Positions 17,537-26,361 of a DNA stretch of 58,072 bases are shown in pieces. Each line of letters opens with the position of its first letter. Within the stretch, counting starts at the first letter, position 1. The stretch comes from an uncultured Lachnospiraceae bacterium (GTDB taxonomy: Bacteria; Bacillota; Clostridia; Lachnospirales; Lachnospiraceae): contig CAJKQE010000006.1 in the NCBI GenBank assembly GCA_905201915.1, positions 1 to 58,072 of the forward strand. The letters are read 5' to 3'. The position numbers and the translations under genes are program-made. Under the pieces are notes generated by a model. The model did no database searches, was not told the origin of the DNA, and saw only the letters and a program-made list of their open reading frames with translations.

Positions 17537-18379
17537 TTATATCTGCCTGAAAAAGTCTTCAAACAATTCAATTCTGCAAATGCCCTTTACGCTTCCTATC
17601 ATTTTCACATTGAAATTTTCATCAATCTGTGTCCACAGCTTTCCTCCCGATGTATGCACCATAACATCTGAGTCGATAAGTCCCAGTCGATACGCTGCTC
17701 CTGCTGCTGCACAACTGCAAGTTCCTGATGACAAGGTATAGCCTACACCCCTCTCATAAATCTCAATCTGAATATTATTTTTATCCAACACTTTTACAAT
17801 CTGCGTGTTAATGCGCTCCGGAAAGTAATCTGCCACTTCAGAATATTTTCCGATTGCACAGACCTTTGCTCTGGAAATTTCATCTGCAATAATCACACAA
17901 TGAGGATTTCCCACAGACACACAAGTACACTCATATTCTTCCCCGCCAAAGTTAAAATACTCATGAAGCGCCTCTCTTTTCGGTCCGGTAAGCCCTATTT
18001 TCTCGCTATCAAAAGAAAGCTTCCCCATTGTCATCTGAATTCTGGTTCCCTCTCTGTTCAAAAAGCGCAGTTCCACCTCTCCCCCTTTTGTATAAAGAGA
18101 AAAGCTTTCACTTTGTACTTCTTTTATCGTCTTTAAATAATGAGCAAAAATGCGAATGGCATTTCCTCCCTGCTCTGCTTCTGAACCATCTGCATTGTAA
18201 ACCTTCACGTACATTTTTCCATCTTTTTTATAAGGGCCTTCTACAATCCCATCTGCCCCAATACCATAATTACGGTTGCAGAGCTTAACAATCTTCTCCT
18301 TGTCCAGCTCTTCCTGATTTTTATTGCAATCATAAATAAGATAATCATTTCCAAGACTGTGATATTTATAAAATTCCAT
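17537..18379 (-). CDS. DapF-fold protein lacking both catalytic cysteines
   Basis: The full-length fold of diaminopimelate epimerase is clear: FYKYHSLGNDYLIYD at the start, NADGSEAEQGGNAIRIF at ~62-78, VSVGNPHCVI at ~155, and ERGVGYTLSSGTCSCAAAG at ~209-227. DapF uses two cysteines as acid/base pair. Here the first position is Gly71 (EQGGN instead of ExCGN) and the second is Ser218 (SSGTCSC instead of ACGTGAC). Cys221 and Cys223 are present but shifted. So ordinary two-thiol epimerisation is unlikely; a related clade with altered chemistry or a different substrate is more plausible. It is 280 residues, monocistronic, with an AAGGA site. Calling it dapF would be unsafe. Confidence 0.85.
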   Translation of the reverse strand: MEFYKYHSLGNDYLIYDCNKNQEELDKEKIVKLCNRNYGIGADGIVEGPYKKDGKMYVKVYNADGSEAEQGGNAIRIFAHYLKTIKEVQSESFSLYTKGGEVELRFLNREGTRIQMTMGKLSFDSEKIGLTGPKREALHEYFNFGGEEYECTCVSVGNPHCVIIADEISRAKVCAIGKYSEVADYFPERINTQIVKVLDKNNIQIEIYERGVGYTLSSGTCSCAAAGAAYRLGLIDSDVMVHTSGGKLWTQIDENFNVKMIGSVKGICRIELFEDFFRQI

Positions 18380-18517
18380 GCTCTATTCCTTCTTCCAAAA
18401 AAATTCCTCTTTAAACTATAATATGCTTGATATCATTAGTGTACCAAACACTTTTATGTTATAATATCCTTATAGTGTCAAAAACATTGCAAATAATGCT
18501 ATTTATAAAGGAGTCCC

Positions 18518-19384
18518 ATGGATACTTATCAAAAAACAGGATATTTAACCGAAAATTTCCGCTATTTTCATCTACAGACAACCTCCAAACAAGAATTTCA
18601 TTACCATTACCACGAATTTTATAAAATTCTTTTCTTTTTAAAAGGCGATGTCACCTATCACATTGAAGGCCGCACTTTTCATCTTCTGCCCGGGGATATT
18701 GTTTTAATTCCTGCTGAAAAAATTCACTGCCCACAGTTACATAGCGATACTTGCTACGAGAGGCAAATTCTTTACCTTTCCTCTCCATTTTTAAAAAGCT
18801 TCCATAACAATGACCTTTCTCTATGCTTTACTAACGCCGAAAAACGTCAATCTTATGTTATGCGAGTTCCTTCCTTCTATCAGAAACAGATTGGAGATCT
18901 TTTACTGTACTTAGAAGATGAAATAAAAGAAAATTCCCTCTATGCCGGAAAACTCTATCAGGAAAATCTGGTTTCCCAGCTTCTTATTTTATTAAATAGA
19001 GCCGCATTAAACCAACAAAGCATTTATCCCGACAATACCTGCCAAAATGAAAAAATACTTTTGATTTTAGACTATATCAATAATCATCTTTCCGATGATT
19101 TAACCATTGACAATTTATCAGAACGATTTTTTATCAGCCGCTACCACCTCATGCATTTATTTAAAGCTTCTACAGGCTATACGGTAGGAAATTATATCAC
19201 CATGAAACGGCTCTTCTTTGCCAGAGCCATGATACAAACCGGAACTCCTGTGACAGAAGCTTGCTATCTAAGTGGATTTCAGAATTATTCCACGTTTTCA
19301 AGAGCTTACAAAAAGCATTTCCATACAAATGCCAAAAATCGTGAATTTTCAAATGGGCATAACGGTAATTCTGTGGTAGAATAG
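18518..19384 (+). CDS. AraC family transcriptional regulator with cupin sensor
   Basis: Residues ~20-85 form a cupin-type ligand domain (HYHEFYKILFFLKGDVTYHIEG, LLPGDIVLIPAEKIHC). The C-terminal ~100 residues carry the paired AraC helix-turn-helices (NLSERFFISRYHLMHLFKASTG and EACYLSGFQNYSTFSRAYKK). GGAG sits just before the ATG, and a TATAAT at 18460-18465 may be its -10 box. A threonine aldolase gene starts 37 nt after its stop on the same strand, so it may control that gene or be co-transcribed with it. The effector is unknown. Confidence 0.9.
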   Translation: MDTYQKTGYLTENFRYFHLQTTSKQEFHYHYHEFYKILFFLKGDVTYHIEGRTFHLLPGDIVLIPAEKIHCPQLHSDTCYERQILYLSSPFLKSFHNNDLSLCFTNAEKRQSYVMRVPSFYQKQIGDLLLYLEDEIKENSLYAGKLYQENLVSQLLILLNRAALNQQSIYPDNTCQNEKILLILDYINNHLSDDLTIDNLSERFFISRYHLMHLFKASTGYTVGNYITMKRLFFARAMIQTGTPVTEACYLSGFQNYSTFSRAYKKHFHTNAKNREFSNGHNGNSVVE

Positions 19385-19421
19385 AAATACACAACCTTTA
19401 CACAGAAAGAGAGGATTTCAC

Positions 19422-20462
19422 ATGTACAGTTTTCAGAATGATTACAGCGAAGGTATGCAGCCTGCTATTCTTCGTGCTTTAGAAACTATAAACTATCATC
19501 AAAATCATTCCTACGGGCAGGATATCCACTCCGATGCTGCCAGAGATTATATTCAGGAAGCATTAGAGGACTTTAGTGTTGATATCCATTTTATTGCAGG
19601 AGGGACTCTGACAAACCTGACTTTTATTTCTCACATTTTAAAACCTTTTGAAGCAGTAATCAGTGCAGAAACAGGTCATATCAATACTCATGAAACAGGT
19701 GCTATTGAGGCAACAGGACATAAAGTATGCCCAGTCCTTACCACAGACGGGAAACTGACTCCTGATTTAATCCGTCCTGTTCTTGATATGCATGAAAATG
19801 AACATTGGGTAGATCCTCGTCTTGTGTATGTTTCTAATCCCACAGAAGTAGGAACTGTTTATACAAAGGAAGAATTGGAAGATTTATATGCCTTCTGTAA
19901 ACGCCATGACCTGTATTTCTATATAGACGGCGCCCGCCTTGCCGCTGCACTTGCAGCAAAGGAAGAAACGCACCTTACTTTCCCTGATTTACCAAAATTG
20001 TGTGATGCTTTTTATATTGGGGGAACAAAAGTCGGCGCAATGTTTGGAGAAGCACTTGTTCTTGTAAATGATAGTTTCAAAGAACGTTTCCGTTTCAATA
20101 TGAAACAAAAAGGTGCTATTCTGGCAAAAGGCTGGTTCTTAGGTGTTCAATTTGAAGAATTATTTAAAAACAATCTCTATATTGCGGCAGGTGCTCACAG
20201 TATCGCTATGATGAAACCTATTAAGAAAGCTTTTGAAAAAGCCGGTATTCCACTTTTATGCGAAGCACCTACAAACCAGATTTTTCCTATTTTCCCAGAT
20301 GCTCTTGCAGAGGAAATCAACAAAAAATATTTGACCACATTTCAGTGCAAACCGGACAAAGACCATACCTGTCTGCGTTTTTGTACCTCATGGGCAACAA
20401 ATGAAAATGCTGTAAACGATTTTGTTTCAGACTTTGAAGAAATGTGCAGTAGACTTTTATAA
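19422..20462 (+). CDS. Threonine aldolase family PLP enzyme
   Basis: A fold-type I PLP enzyme of the beta-eliminating lyase / low-specificity threonine aldolase family, which splits L-threonine or L-allo-threonine into glycine and acetaldehyde. Visible features: NDYSEGMQPAILRAL and SYGQDIHSDAA at the N-terminus, the HINTHETGAIEATGHKV segment, the DGARLAAAL aspartate that pairs with the PLP ring nitrogen, and GGTKVGAMFGEAL with the Schiff-base lysine. 346 residues is normal. It follows an AraC gene closely. Members of this family vary in substrate, so the exact amino acid is inferred. Confidence 0.9.
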   Translation: MYSFQNDYSEGMQPAILRALETINYHQNHSYGQDIHSDAARDYIQEALEDFSVDIHFIAGGTLTNLTFISHILKPFEAVISAETGHINTHETGAIEATGHKVCPVLTTDGKLTPDLIRPVLDMHENEHWVDPRLVYVSNPTEVGTVYTKEELEDLYAFCKRHDLYFYIDGARLAAALAAKEETHLTFPDLPKLCDAFYIGGTKVGAMFGEALVLVNDSFKERFRFNMKQKGAILAKGWFLGVQFEELFKNNLYIAAGAHSIAMMKPIKKAFEKAGIPLLCEAPTNQIFPIFPDALAEEINKKYLTTFQCKPDKDHTCLRFCTSWATNENAVNDFVSDFEEMCSRLL

Positions 20463-20503
20463 TATTACATAGAGCCATTTTAGAAGAAAATTAGCAAAAT
20501 AAA

Positions 20504-20557
20504 GAAGGAGTAGCCATGAAATATCCGTTTTAAATATTTAACATGACTATCTCCTTC
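20504..20557. terminator. Hairpin between convergent genes
   Basis: GAAGGAG(TAGCCATG) pairs with (CATGACTAT)CTCCTTC around an AT-rich loop between the threonine aldolase and chromate transporter genes. The U-tracts are short. It probably ends one or both transcripts. Confidence 0.5.
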
Positions 20558-20581
20558 TATTTTCTATCATAATAATTTCTT

Positions 20582-21118
20582 TTATAACTGAAAGATAATT
20601 CCTACAACTGCCGCTGCTGCAATATACACTACAGGATGTTTCTTCCATTTACGAATAGCAAAATATAGAGCAACCGCCAAAATGCCACGTTCTATACCCG
20701 CTACTGTACTGCTGCCAAAGAAAGTTTCCGTAGCAACTCCTACACCAGCTGCAATAATCAAACCTGTAGATGCAGGTCTTAACCCATAGAAAATTTTCTG
20801 TACCAGCTTAGAGTCTTTAAACTTCTCTAACATTCTACTAATAATTAAAATCACAATAATAGATGGTAGTACCAAACCTAATGTTGCAATAACTGCCCCC
20901 AAAACGCCTTTTACAGAAAAGCCTACATAAGTGGACATATTAACACCCATAGCCCCTGGTGTAGACTCAGAAATAGCAATCATATTCCCAATATCTGCCG
21001 CTGTAAACCAACCGGTCTTTTCAGAAATTGCATATAAAAAAGGAATTGTCGCCATACCACCGCCTATTGCAAAGAGTCCGGTTTTAGCAAATTCATAAAA
21101 TAATCTCAAACAAATCAT
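20582..21118 (-). CDS. Chromate transporter, second half-size subunit
   Basis: A short-chain CHR family membrane protein. The family's GGGMATIPFLY motif follows the N-terminal FYEFAKTGLFAIGG, and SESTPGAMGVNMSTYVGF is the second conserved block. It is one repeat of the duplicated ChrA fold (178 residues) and needs its neighbour to form a complete transporter. Its ATG overlaps the upstream stop by 4 nt (ATGA), a classic coupled pair. Export of chromate is the founding function; the physiological anion in gut anaerobes is not known. Confidence 0.9.
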   Translation of the reverse strand: MICLRLFYEFAKTGLFAIGGGMATIPFLYAISEKTGWFTAADIGNMIAISESTPGAMGVNMSTYVGFSVKGVLGAVIATLGLVLPSIIVILIISRMLEKFKDSKLVQKIFYGLRPASTGLIIAAGVGVATETFFGSSTVAGIERGILAVALYFAIRKWKKHPVVYIAAAAVVGIIFQL

Positions 21119-21666
21119 TTCTTTTCCCCCTGCATCTTCTGAATATTCTTAATGGAAATTCCGGCAACTGCTGCCAGCACTACCAAGATAACCGGAGATA
21201 AAGAAGTAAATACACTTAACAATGTAATGACAACACAAATTGATGCACACCACTTATCTATTACTGATTTCTTTCCTAATTTAATAACTGCATCTAAAAT
21301 CAAAGCACATACGCAGGCACGAATTCCATTAAAAGCATGTGCTACATAAGAAATATGTGCAAAGTTCTGAAGAAATGCTGCAATAATCGTAATGATTAGA
21401 AGAGATGGAAATACAAACCCAAAAGTTGCCACAAAACCTCCGGGAACTCCTTTTCTCTTATATCCAATAAACGTGGAAGTATTTACTGCAATAATGCCGG
21501 GGGTACATTGACCAATTGCATAATAGTCCATAACTTCTGCCTCAGTTGCCCAATGCCGTTTCTCCACTATTTCTCTTTGGATAATCGGAAGCATTGCATA
21601 GCCGCCCCCAAAAGTTACAGCCCCCATTTTTGCAAAAATCCAAAAAAGCTCTGCCAGTTCCTTCAC
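21115..21666 (-). CDS. Chromate transporter, first half-size subunit
   Basis: The partner half of the CHR pair (183 residues). It shows FWIFAKMGAVTFGGGYAML, the IGQCTPGIIAVNTSTFIG block, and hydrophobic helices to the end. GTG at 21666 is the start, with AGGAGG 7 nt upstream. It heads a two-gene operon with the second subunit. The two proteins share the two conserved blocks but otherwise differ, as is usual for heterodimeric CHR transporters. Confidence 0.9.
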   Translation of the reverse strand: MKELAELFWIFAKMGAVTFGGGYAMLPIIQREIVEKRHWATEAEVMDYYAIGQCTPGIIAVNTSTFIGYKRKGVPGGFVATFGFVFPSLLIITIIAAFLQNFAHISYVAHAFNGIRACVCALILDAVIKLGKKSVIDKWCASICVVITLLSVFTSLSPVILVVLAAVAGISIKNIQKMQGEKK

Positions 21667-21734
21667 TTTTTTTCCTCCTAGCCTTCAAAATTTAACACAT
21701 ATAAAATTAACACAAATATTTTACCTTGTATAGC

Positions 21735-22766
21735 CTAAGAATAAAAATGCTTTCCTGTAGATTCTCTTTCTAAAAGTTCTCCTTCAAAAATTAACTGCCT
21801 AGGAGTTTTTTTACCTTTTATCATATCAAATAATAAATCTGCTGTTGCTTTGGCGATTTTTTCCACAGGCTGACGTATAGTAGTAATACTTGGAATATAA
21901 AATTCTCCAGCTTCCAAACCATCAAATCCTGCTACTGAACATTCTTTAGGAACAGAAATTCCAGCTTCTTTTAAGGCTCTGCACGCTCCAATTGCCAACG
22001 TATCTGAAGTAGCATATAAAGCAGTAAAATCCGTCTTTTTCAAGACCTCTTTTGTCAACTTATAACCTGTCTGAAAGGAATATCTATCTTTTTTCATATC
22101 CATATAACCAATCAATTCCTCCTGAACAGGTATATTCTTATCCTTTAATGCCTGTGCATATCCCATAAGGCGGAGCTTTCCAATACTTTCATCCTCTTTG
22201 GGTGCTGTTAAAATTGCAATTCTTTCATGTCCCAATTCAAGAAGATATTCTGTCATCTTATAACTTTCTTTAAAGTCATCTACAGAGACAGCAGCATGCA
22301 ACTCACAATCTTCCCCTGCTGTTCCAATGGTACTGAGCACATAAGGCACTTCAAGCTGATTCATTTTTTCTTTTGGATGGGAAAAACTTCCCCCCAGAAA
22401 AATCAATCCCTGAAGTTTTTTCTCTTTTGTAATGTGCAAAGCAATATCCAGTTCATCCTCTTGTTCCTCTACATGCTGCAAAATACAACTATAATTTTTC
22501 TTTTGACATTCTCTTTCCAAATCACTTACTATGTCACTAAAAAAAGTATTGCCAATTCCTTTTACCAGCACTGCAATTGCTTTTGCCTGTGTTCTCTTTA
22601 AATTTCTGGCGCTATTATTCGGCACATAATTAAATTCTTCAATGGTTTTCATAATCAACTCTTTTGTCTTTGGATTAATATCCGGATGATTATTCATTGC
22701 TCTTGATACCGTACTTACGCCAACACCGCACTTTTTTGCGATATCTTTAATTGTCATATTTCCCAT
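21735..22766 (-). CDS. LacI family transcriptional regulator
   Basis: N-terminal LacI helix-turn-helix (MTIKDIAKKCGVGVSTVSRAMN, with NNHPDINPKT following), then a periplasmic-binding-protein-like sugar sensor domain. The sensor shows GLIFLGG, the SVDDFK effector strand and the ATSDTLAIGACRALKEAG hinge region. Start at 22766 is preferred: an AAGGG site lies 7 nt upstream and 13 nt separate it from the malQ stop, while the longer frame runs back into malQ. Co-transcription with malQ suggests it senses a maltose or other alpha-glucan sugar. Candidate operators lie upstream of malQ. Confidence 0.92.
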   Translation of the reverse strand: MGNMTIKDIAKKCGVGVSTVSRAMNNHPDINPKTKELIMKTIEEFNYVPNNSARNLKRTQAKAIAVLVKGIGNTFFSDIVSDLERECQKKNYSCILQHVEEQEDELDIALHITKEKKLQGLIFLGGSFSHPKEKMNQLEVPYVLSTIGTAGEDCELHAAVSVDDFKESYKMTEYLLELGHERIAILTAPKEDESIGKLRLMGYAQALKDKNIPVQEELIGYMDMKKDRYSFQTGYKLTKEVLKKTDFTALYATSDTLAIGACRALKEAGISVPKECSVAGFDGLEAGEFYIPSITTIRQPVEKIAKATADLLFDMIKGKKTPRQLIFEGELLERESTGKHFYS

Positions 22767-22779
22767 CTTTATGCCCTTC

Positions 22780-24258
22780 TTAAGAAAGTCTTCCATAAAG
22801 TTTTGTCATGTCGTACATTTTTTCTAATACATCTTCCTGTAGCTGTCCTGGTTTTAATCTCCACTCCCAATTATATCCCAATGTAGAAGGTTTATTAATT
22901 CTGGCTTCTTTTCCAAGTCCCAAATAATCCTGAATTGGAATAACTGCTAAATCTGCAACTGATGCCATTGCAAGACGAATAAAATCCCATGGAATTTCTT
23001 CAGCAGTAGAATTTTTATTATTCATATATCTCTGAGCAAAAGCTCTGTCTTCTGGTGCCATTTCATCTAGCCATCCCAAAACAGTATCATTGTCATGTGT
23101 TCCTGTATAAACGACACAATTCTTATTATAATTGTGAGGAAGATAATTGCTTTCTTCTCTGGAATCAAAAGCAAACTGCAATACCTTCATTCCCGGATAT
23201 CCTGTATCCTGCAAAAGTTTTAACACACTGTCTGTTAAATACCCCAAATCTTCTGCAATAATATTTACATCACCAAGTGCTTGCTTTACGGCATGGAATA
23301 AATCAATTCCCGGTCCCTTCTGCCATGCGCCAAACTCTGCTGTTTCATTACCATAAGGAATTGCATAATATTCATCAAAACCTCTGAAATGATCTACACG
23401 TACCACATCATACAGTTTAAAGCAATATTTCAAACGCTGTATCCACCATACAAAGCCTGTTGATGCATGATACTCCCAGTTATACAAAGGATTTCCCCAA
23501 AGCTGACCTGTAGCTGAAAAACCATCCGGTGGACATCCTGCTACTGCTATTGGTTCTGAATTTTCATCAAATTGGAAAAGTTCAGGATTTGCCCATGCAT
23601 CTGCACTGTCAAAAGCAACATAAATCGGAATATCTCCAATAATGGAAATCCCTTTTTCATTGGCATAAGCTTTCAGTTTCTTCCATTGCTTTGTAAACTC
23701 ATACTGCTGAAAACGGATAAACTGTACCTCTTCTGCTAACTCCTGCTTTTTTTGTTCTAAGGCTTGAGTATCTCTGCATTTCAACTTATCTTCCCACTGG
23801 CTCCAGCTCATACCGTTAAGACTGTTTTTAATTGCCATATAAAGACTATAATCTTCCAACCAAAACTCATTTTCTTTTACAAAATTATAGAAATCTTCAT
23901 CTTCTGTAAAACGTGCAAAAGCCTTTTTCAAAATAGGAAATCGTTGATAATACATTTTTTCATAATCAACATAAGAAAGATTATCCCCAAAATCACACGC
24001 ATCACATTCCTCTTTTGTCAAAAGACCATCCTCTATCAGTGTTTCCAGATCTATATAATAAGGATTTCCGGCATAAGTAGAAAAAGACTGATATGGTGAG
24101 TCTCCGTATCCTGTAGGACCCAAAGGCAAAATCTGCCAGTATTTCTGTCCTCCTGCTTTTAATTGATCCACAAATTCATAAGCTTCCTTTGAAAAACTGC
24201 CAATTCCATAAGCGGAAGGCAAAGATGAAATAGGAAGCAACACTCCGCTTGCTCTCAT
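22780..24258 (-). CDS. malQ: 4-alpha-glucanotransferase
   Basis: GH77 amylomaltase, which transfers glucan chains and frees glucose from maltose or maltodextrin; cytosolic. Conserved pieces are visible: MRASGVLLPISSLPSAYGIG at the start, WQILPLGPTGYGDSPYQ, the nucleophile region VRVDHFRGF, IIAEDLGYLT with the acid/base Glu, and YTGTHDNDTVLGW. 492 residues is full length. It is the first gene of a two-gene unit with a LacI-type regulator, and the upstream region carries repeated TAACG half-sites. Confidence 0.96.
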   Translation of the reverse strand: MRASGVLLPISSLPSAYGIGSFSKEAYEFVDQLKAGGQKYWQILPLGPTGYGDSPYQSFSTYAGNPYYIDLETLIEDGLLTKEECDACDFGDNLSYVDYEKMYYQRFPILKKAFARFTEDEDFYNFVKENEFWLEDYSLYMAIKNSLNGMSWSQWEDKLKCRDTQALEQKKQELAEEVQFIRFQQYEFTKQWKKLKAYANEKGISIIGDIPIYVAFDSADAWANPELFQFDENSEPIAVAGCPPDGFSATGQLWGNPLYNWEYHASTGFVWWIQRLKYCFKLYDVVRVDHFRGFDEYYAIPYGNETAEFGAWQKGPGIDLFHAVKQALGDVNIIAEDLGYLTDSVLKLLQDTGYPGMKVLQFAFDSREESNYLPHNYNKNCVVYTGTHDNDTVLGWLDEMAPEDRAFAQRYMNNKNSTAEEIPWDFIRLAMASVADLAVIPIQDYLGLGKEARINKPSTLGYNWEWRLKPGQLQEDVLEKMYDMTKLYGRLS

Positions 24259-24292
24259 TTTTCTTTCTCCCTGTATTTCTATTCTTTCTTGT

Positions 24293-24324
24293 ACGTTTCC
24301 GGTAACGATATCGGTAACGTTTCC
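24293..24324. promoter_or_regulatory. Candidate LacI-type operators upstream of malQ
   Basis: ACGTTTCC occurs at both ends of this stretch and CGGTAACG twice inside it. CGTTTCCGGTAACG (24294-24307) pairs 6 of 7 positions, CGATATCG (24306-24313) is a perfect palindrome, and GGTAACGTTTCC (24313-24324) pairs 5 of 6. This fits tandem or alternative operators for the co-transcribed LacI protein. Confidence 0.5.
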
Positions 24325-24382
24325 AATTCTTTGTAAAAATACAATATCACATTTTTTTCAAAAACGCAAGAAGAAGAATATT

Positions 24383-24411
24383 TTTACTGTGATAATACAC
24401 TAAACTATGAT
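24383..24411 (+). promoter_or_regulatory. Promoter of the 24463 gene
   Basis: TTTACT and TATGAT are 17 bp apart, about 50 bp upstream of the start. Confidence 0.5.
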
Positions 24412-24462
24412 AAAATAAAATAAGAAACCTTCAATAACCTTTTTATAAAAGGAGGTATGACA

Positions 24463-25101
24463 ATGAAGAAAACAACAGAATTATTAATAACTGCTGTACT
24501 TTCCTTAGTTACTTTCGCTCTTCTCATCTATGACGACCAACATCCAAAACTTAATACTACAGAAGTTATAAACATCTATAATAATAGTTCTAATGTAACG
24601 TTCAGTGAGCCTATGAGTTTTTCAAAAATGGTAACTCACTATGCTGAAGCATCTGAAATGTCCTATGATGAAGCCCTTAAACTATTTCCTAAGGAAAACA
24701 CAGACGATACTGTCTCTTCCAAATGTTATCGAATATTAAATATTCCTCTTGATGTAACTGCTATTTATAAACCTCAACTAAATTTATATTGTGAAACAAG
24801 TGAGTCAGGACATTACTGGGGGATCTCCAATATTTACCTCGCAAATATGGAAAAAAATTACGCCGGCTCTGCTAAACAGTTTTCCGGTACTGTGGATATG
24901 TGGTTTAGAAATGGATATCAACTTGAATACATTGTTAATGGAGATTTTTATATCAATGGTACAATGGCTATATCTGATGGTGCAGATTTAGATTTCTCAT
25001 CAGATAATTATGTACAACTTTCATTCACTACATCTTCCTCCACCATGCCTATTCATTACCAATATTTCTATAATCATGAGACACTGGCTTTTCAAAACTA
25101 A
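24463..25101 (+). CDS. Small exported or membrane-anchored protein, unknown
   Basis: Not recognised. A single N-terminal hydrophobic segment (LLITAVLSLVTFALLIYDD) acts as signal anchor. It is followed by a Ser/Tyr/Asn-rich extracytoplasmic domain with a YDEALKLFP helix and many short strands, with no obvious catalytic residues. The ATG at 24463 has AGGAGG 7 nt upstream; an ATG two codons earlier is too close to that site. It precedes a small membrane protein on the same strand by 28 nt. The pair looks like a two-gene unit. Confidence 0.7.
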   Translation: MKKTTELLITAVLSLVTFALLIYDDQHPKLNTTEVINIYNNSSNVTFSEPMSFSKMVTHYAEASEMSYDEALKLFPKENTDDTVSSKCYRILNIPLDVTAIYKPQLNLYCETSESGHYWGISNIYLANMEKNYAGSAKQFSGTVDMWFRNGYQLEYIVNGDFYINGTMAISDGADLDFSSDNYVQLSFTTSSSTMPIHYQYFYNHETLAFQN

Positions 25102-25129
25102 TAGATTACTTTAACGAAAGGAGAGCTTT

Positions 25130-25438
25130 ATGACCAAAAGATTTTCTGTATCCACTTTATTCAATCATAAAATTTTTATCTATTTCGTTCGCATAACAGC
25201 ATGGATAACTTTTTTTGTGACCTCTTATATTCTTTTATCGAATTCAAACCTATGGTACGATTGCCCTGCTCTAAGTTTAACCTGTGTCCTTTCTATATGC
25301 TTTACAGATTTTAAAGTAGATTACAAAAACATATCCTTTTTAAAAAGGTTCATTATTATTATATTAAAATGTAGCATTATTTTCTTAGGTGCTTTCATAA
25401 TATACAAAATATCTTCCTACTTTCCATTTAAACTGTAA
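25130..25438 (+). CDS. Small three-helix membrane protein, unknown
   Basis: A 102-residue protein made almost entirely of three predicted membrane helices (about 10-35, 45-60 and 75-97), with a basic N-terminus. No family recognised. AAAGGAG lies 7 nt before the ATG, and a hairpin terminator follows the stop. It is probably co-transcribed with the preceding exported protein. Confidence 0.65.
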   Translation: MTKRFSVSTLFNHKIFIYFVRITAWITFFVTSYILLSNSNLWYDCPALSLTCVLSICFTDFKVDYKNISFLKRFIIIILKCSIIFLGAFIIYKISSYFPFKL

Positions 25439-25466
25439 TCTTATTACGGAAATACGGTCTTTTCTG

Positions 25467-25507
25467 TTTCTGGAAATATATAACATTCTTACGTTTCCAG
25501 AAATTTT
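25467..25507 (+). terminator. Terminator after the small membrane protein gene
   Basis: TTTCTGGAAA pairs with TTTCCAGAAA, followed by TTTT on the plus strand. Confidence 0.6.
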
Positions 25508-25514
25508 AAGCAAT

Positions 25515-25563
25515 AAAAATCCCGTAGTAAACAATAATGTATGACTGTTTGCTACGGGATTTC
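25515..25563 (-). terminator. Terminator of the YugP-like peptidase gene
   Basis: GAAATCCCGTAGCAAACA pairs with TGTTTACTACGGGATTT, followed by a T-rich end on the minus strand. Confidence 0.75.
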
Positions 25564-25565
25564 CA

Positions 25566-26270
25566 TCAATCTCTGTCATTTCTTCTATTTACAATAGTCA
25601 AAAGTCTTAAAAGTTGTGTAAGTGACACAGCAAGTGCCGCTACATAAGTAAGTGCCGCCGCTGTCAGCACCTTTCTGGAACCGGCAATTTCTGTATCCGT
25701 TAAAATATTGCAGCTTTCAATAGCACGAAGTGCCCGCCTACTGGCATCAAATTCTGTAGGCAATGTTAAAAGCTGAAAAAGCGTTGACAATCCAAAACAT
25801 GCCACTCCTAAATAGGCAAGATTTCCCATTGCTGAACCTGTTCCTGCAAATAAAAGTCCTACTAAAATCAAAGGCATGGCAAGCTTAGACCCAAGGTTCG
25901 TAATTGGTATAATGGCATTTCTAAACTTAATGGGCATATATCCCTGTGCATGCTGTATGGCATGACCTGCCTCATGTGCGGCTACTCCGATTGCAGCTGT
26001 AGATGTCTGTGAATACACTCCATCTGAAAGACGAATAACATTATTTCTTGGATCATAATGATCCGTAAGATTTCCAGCTACTCGCTCAATTCTTACCTGA
26101 TACAAACCATTGGCATCCAGCACAGCTCTGGCTGCATCTCGCCCTGTCATATTCCGCATGGAATACTGTGAGGAATATTTCCTGAAGGTACTGTTTACTT
26201 TTGAACTTGCCCACATAGCAAAAAACACTGCGGGTAAAACATACATAATATACGTATAATCAATATACAT
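25566..26270 (-). CDS. YugP-like neutral zinc metallopeptidase
   Basis: Zn_peptidase_2 (PF04298) family membrane protein. The gluzincin motif HEAGHAIQHAQGYMP is visible, with the preceding YSQTSTAAIGVAA. Hydrophobic segments lie at the N-terminus and at ~110-160 and 200-225. LPTEFDASRRAL, a family signature carrying the third metal ligand, follows the membrane segment. Start at 26270 has AGGAG 9 nt upstream; the ATG three codons earlier touches the site. Length 234 residues is usual. Substrates of this family are unknown. Confidence 0.9.
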   Translation of the reverse strand: MYIDYTYIMYVLPAVFFAMWASSKVNSTFRKYSSQYSMRNMTGRDAARAVLDANGLYQVRIERVAGNLTDHYDPRNNVIRLSDGVYSQTSTAAIGVAAHEAGHAIQHAQGYMPIKFRNAIIPITNLGSKLAMPLILVGLLFAGTGSAMGNLAYLGVACFGLSTLFQLLTLPTEFDASRRALRAIESCNILTDTEIAGSRKVLTAAALTYVAALAVSLTQLLRLLTIVNRRNDRD

Positions 26271-26361
26271 TTTTTTCATCTCCTATAAGGTCAGTACTAA
26301 CAGTATATTCCTCACACCTATTCCTATACAAGAAACAAAGAATAAATTAATTCTAAAGTTT

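Noticed and set aside
18427..18465. Consensus promoter for the AraC gene using TTGATA and TATAAT
   Set aside because: Spacing of 27 bp is too long; only the -10 box is credible.
20514..20531. Five-residue leader peptide (ATG AAA TAT CCG TTT TAA) with a good ribosome site
   Set aside because: It lies wholly inside the hairpin between convergent genes, with no gene downstream on that strand.
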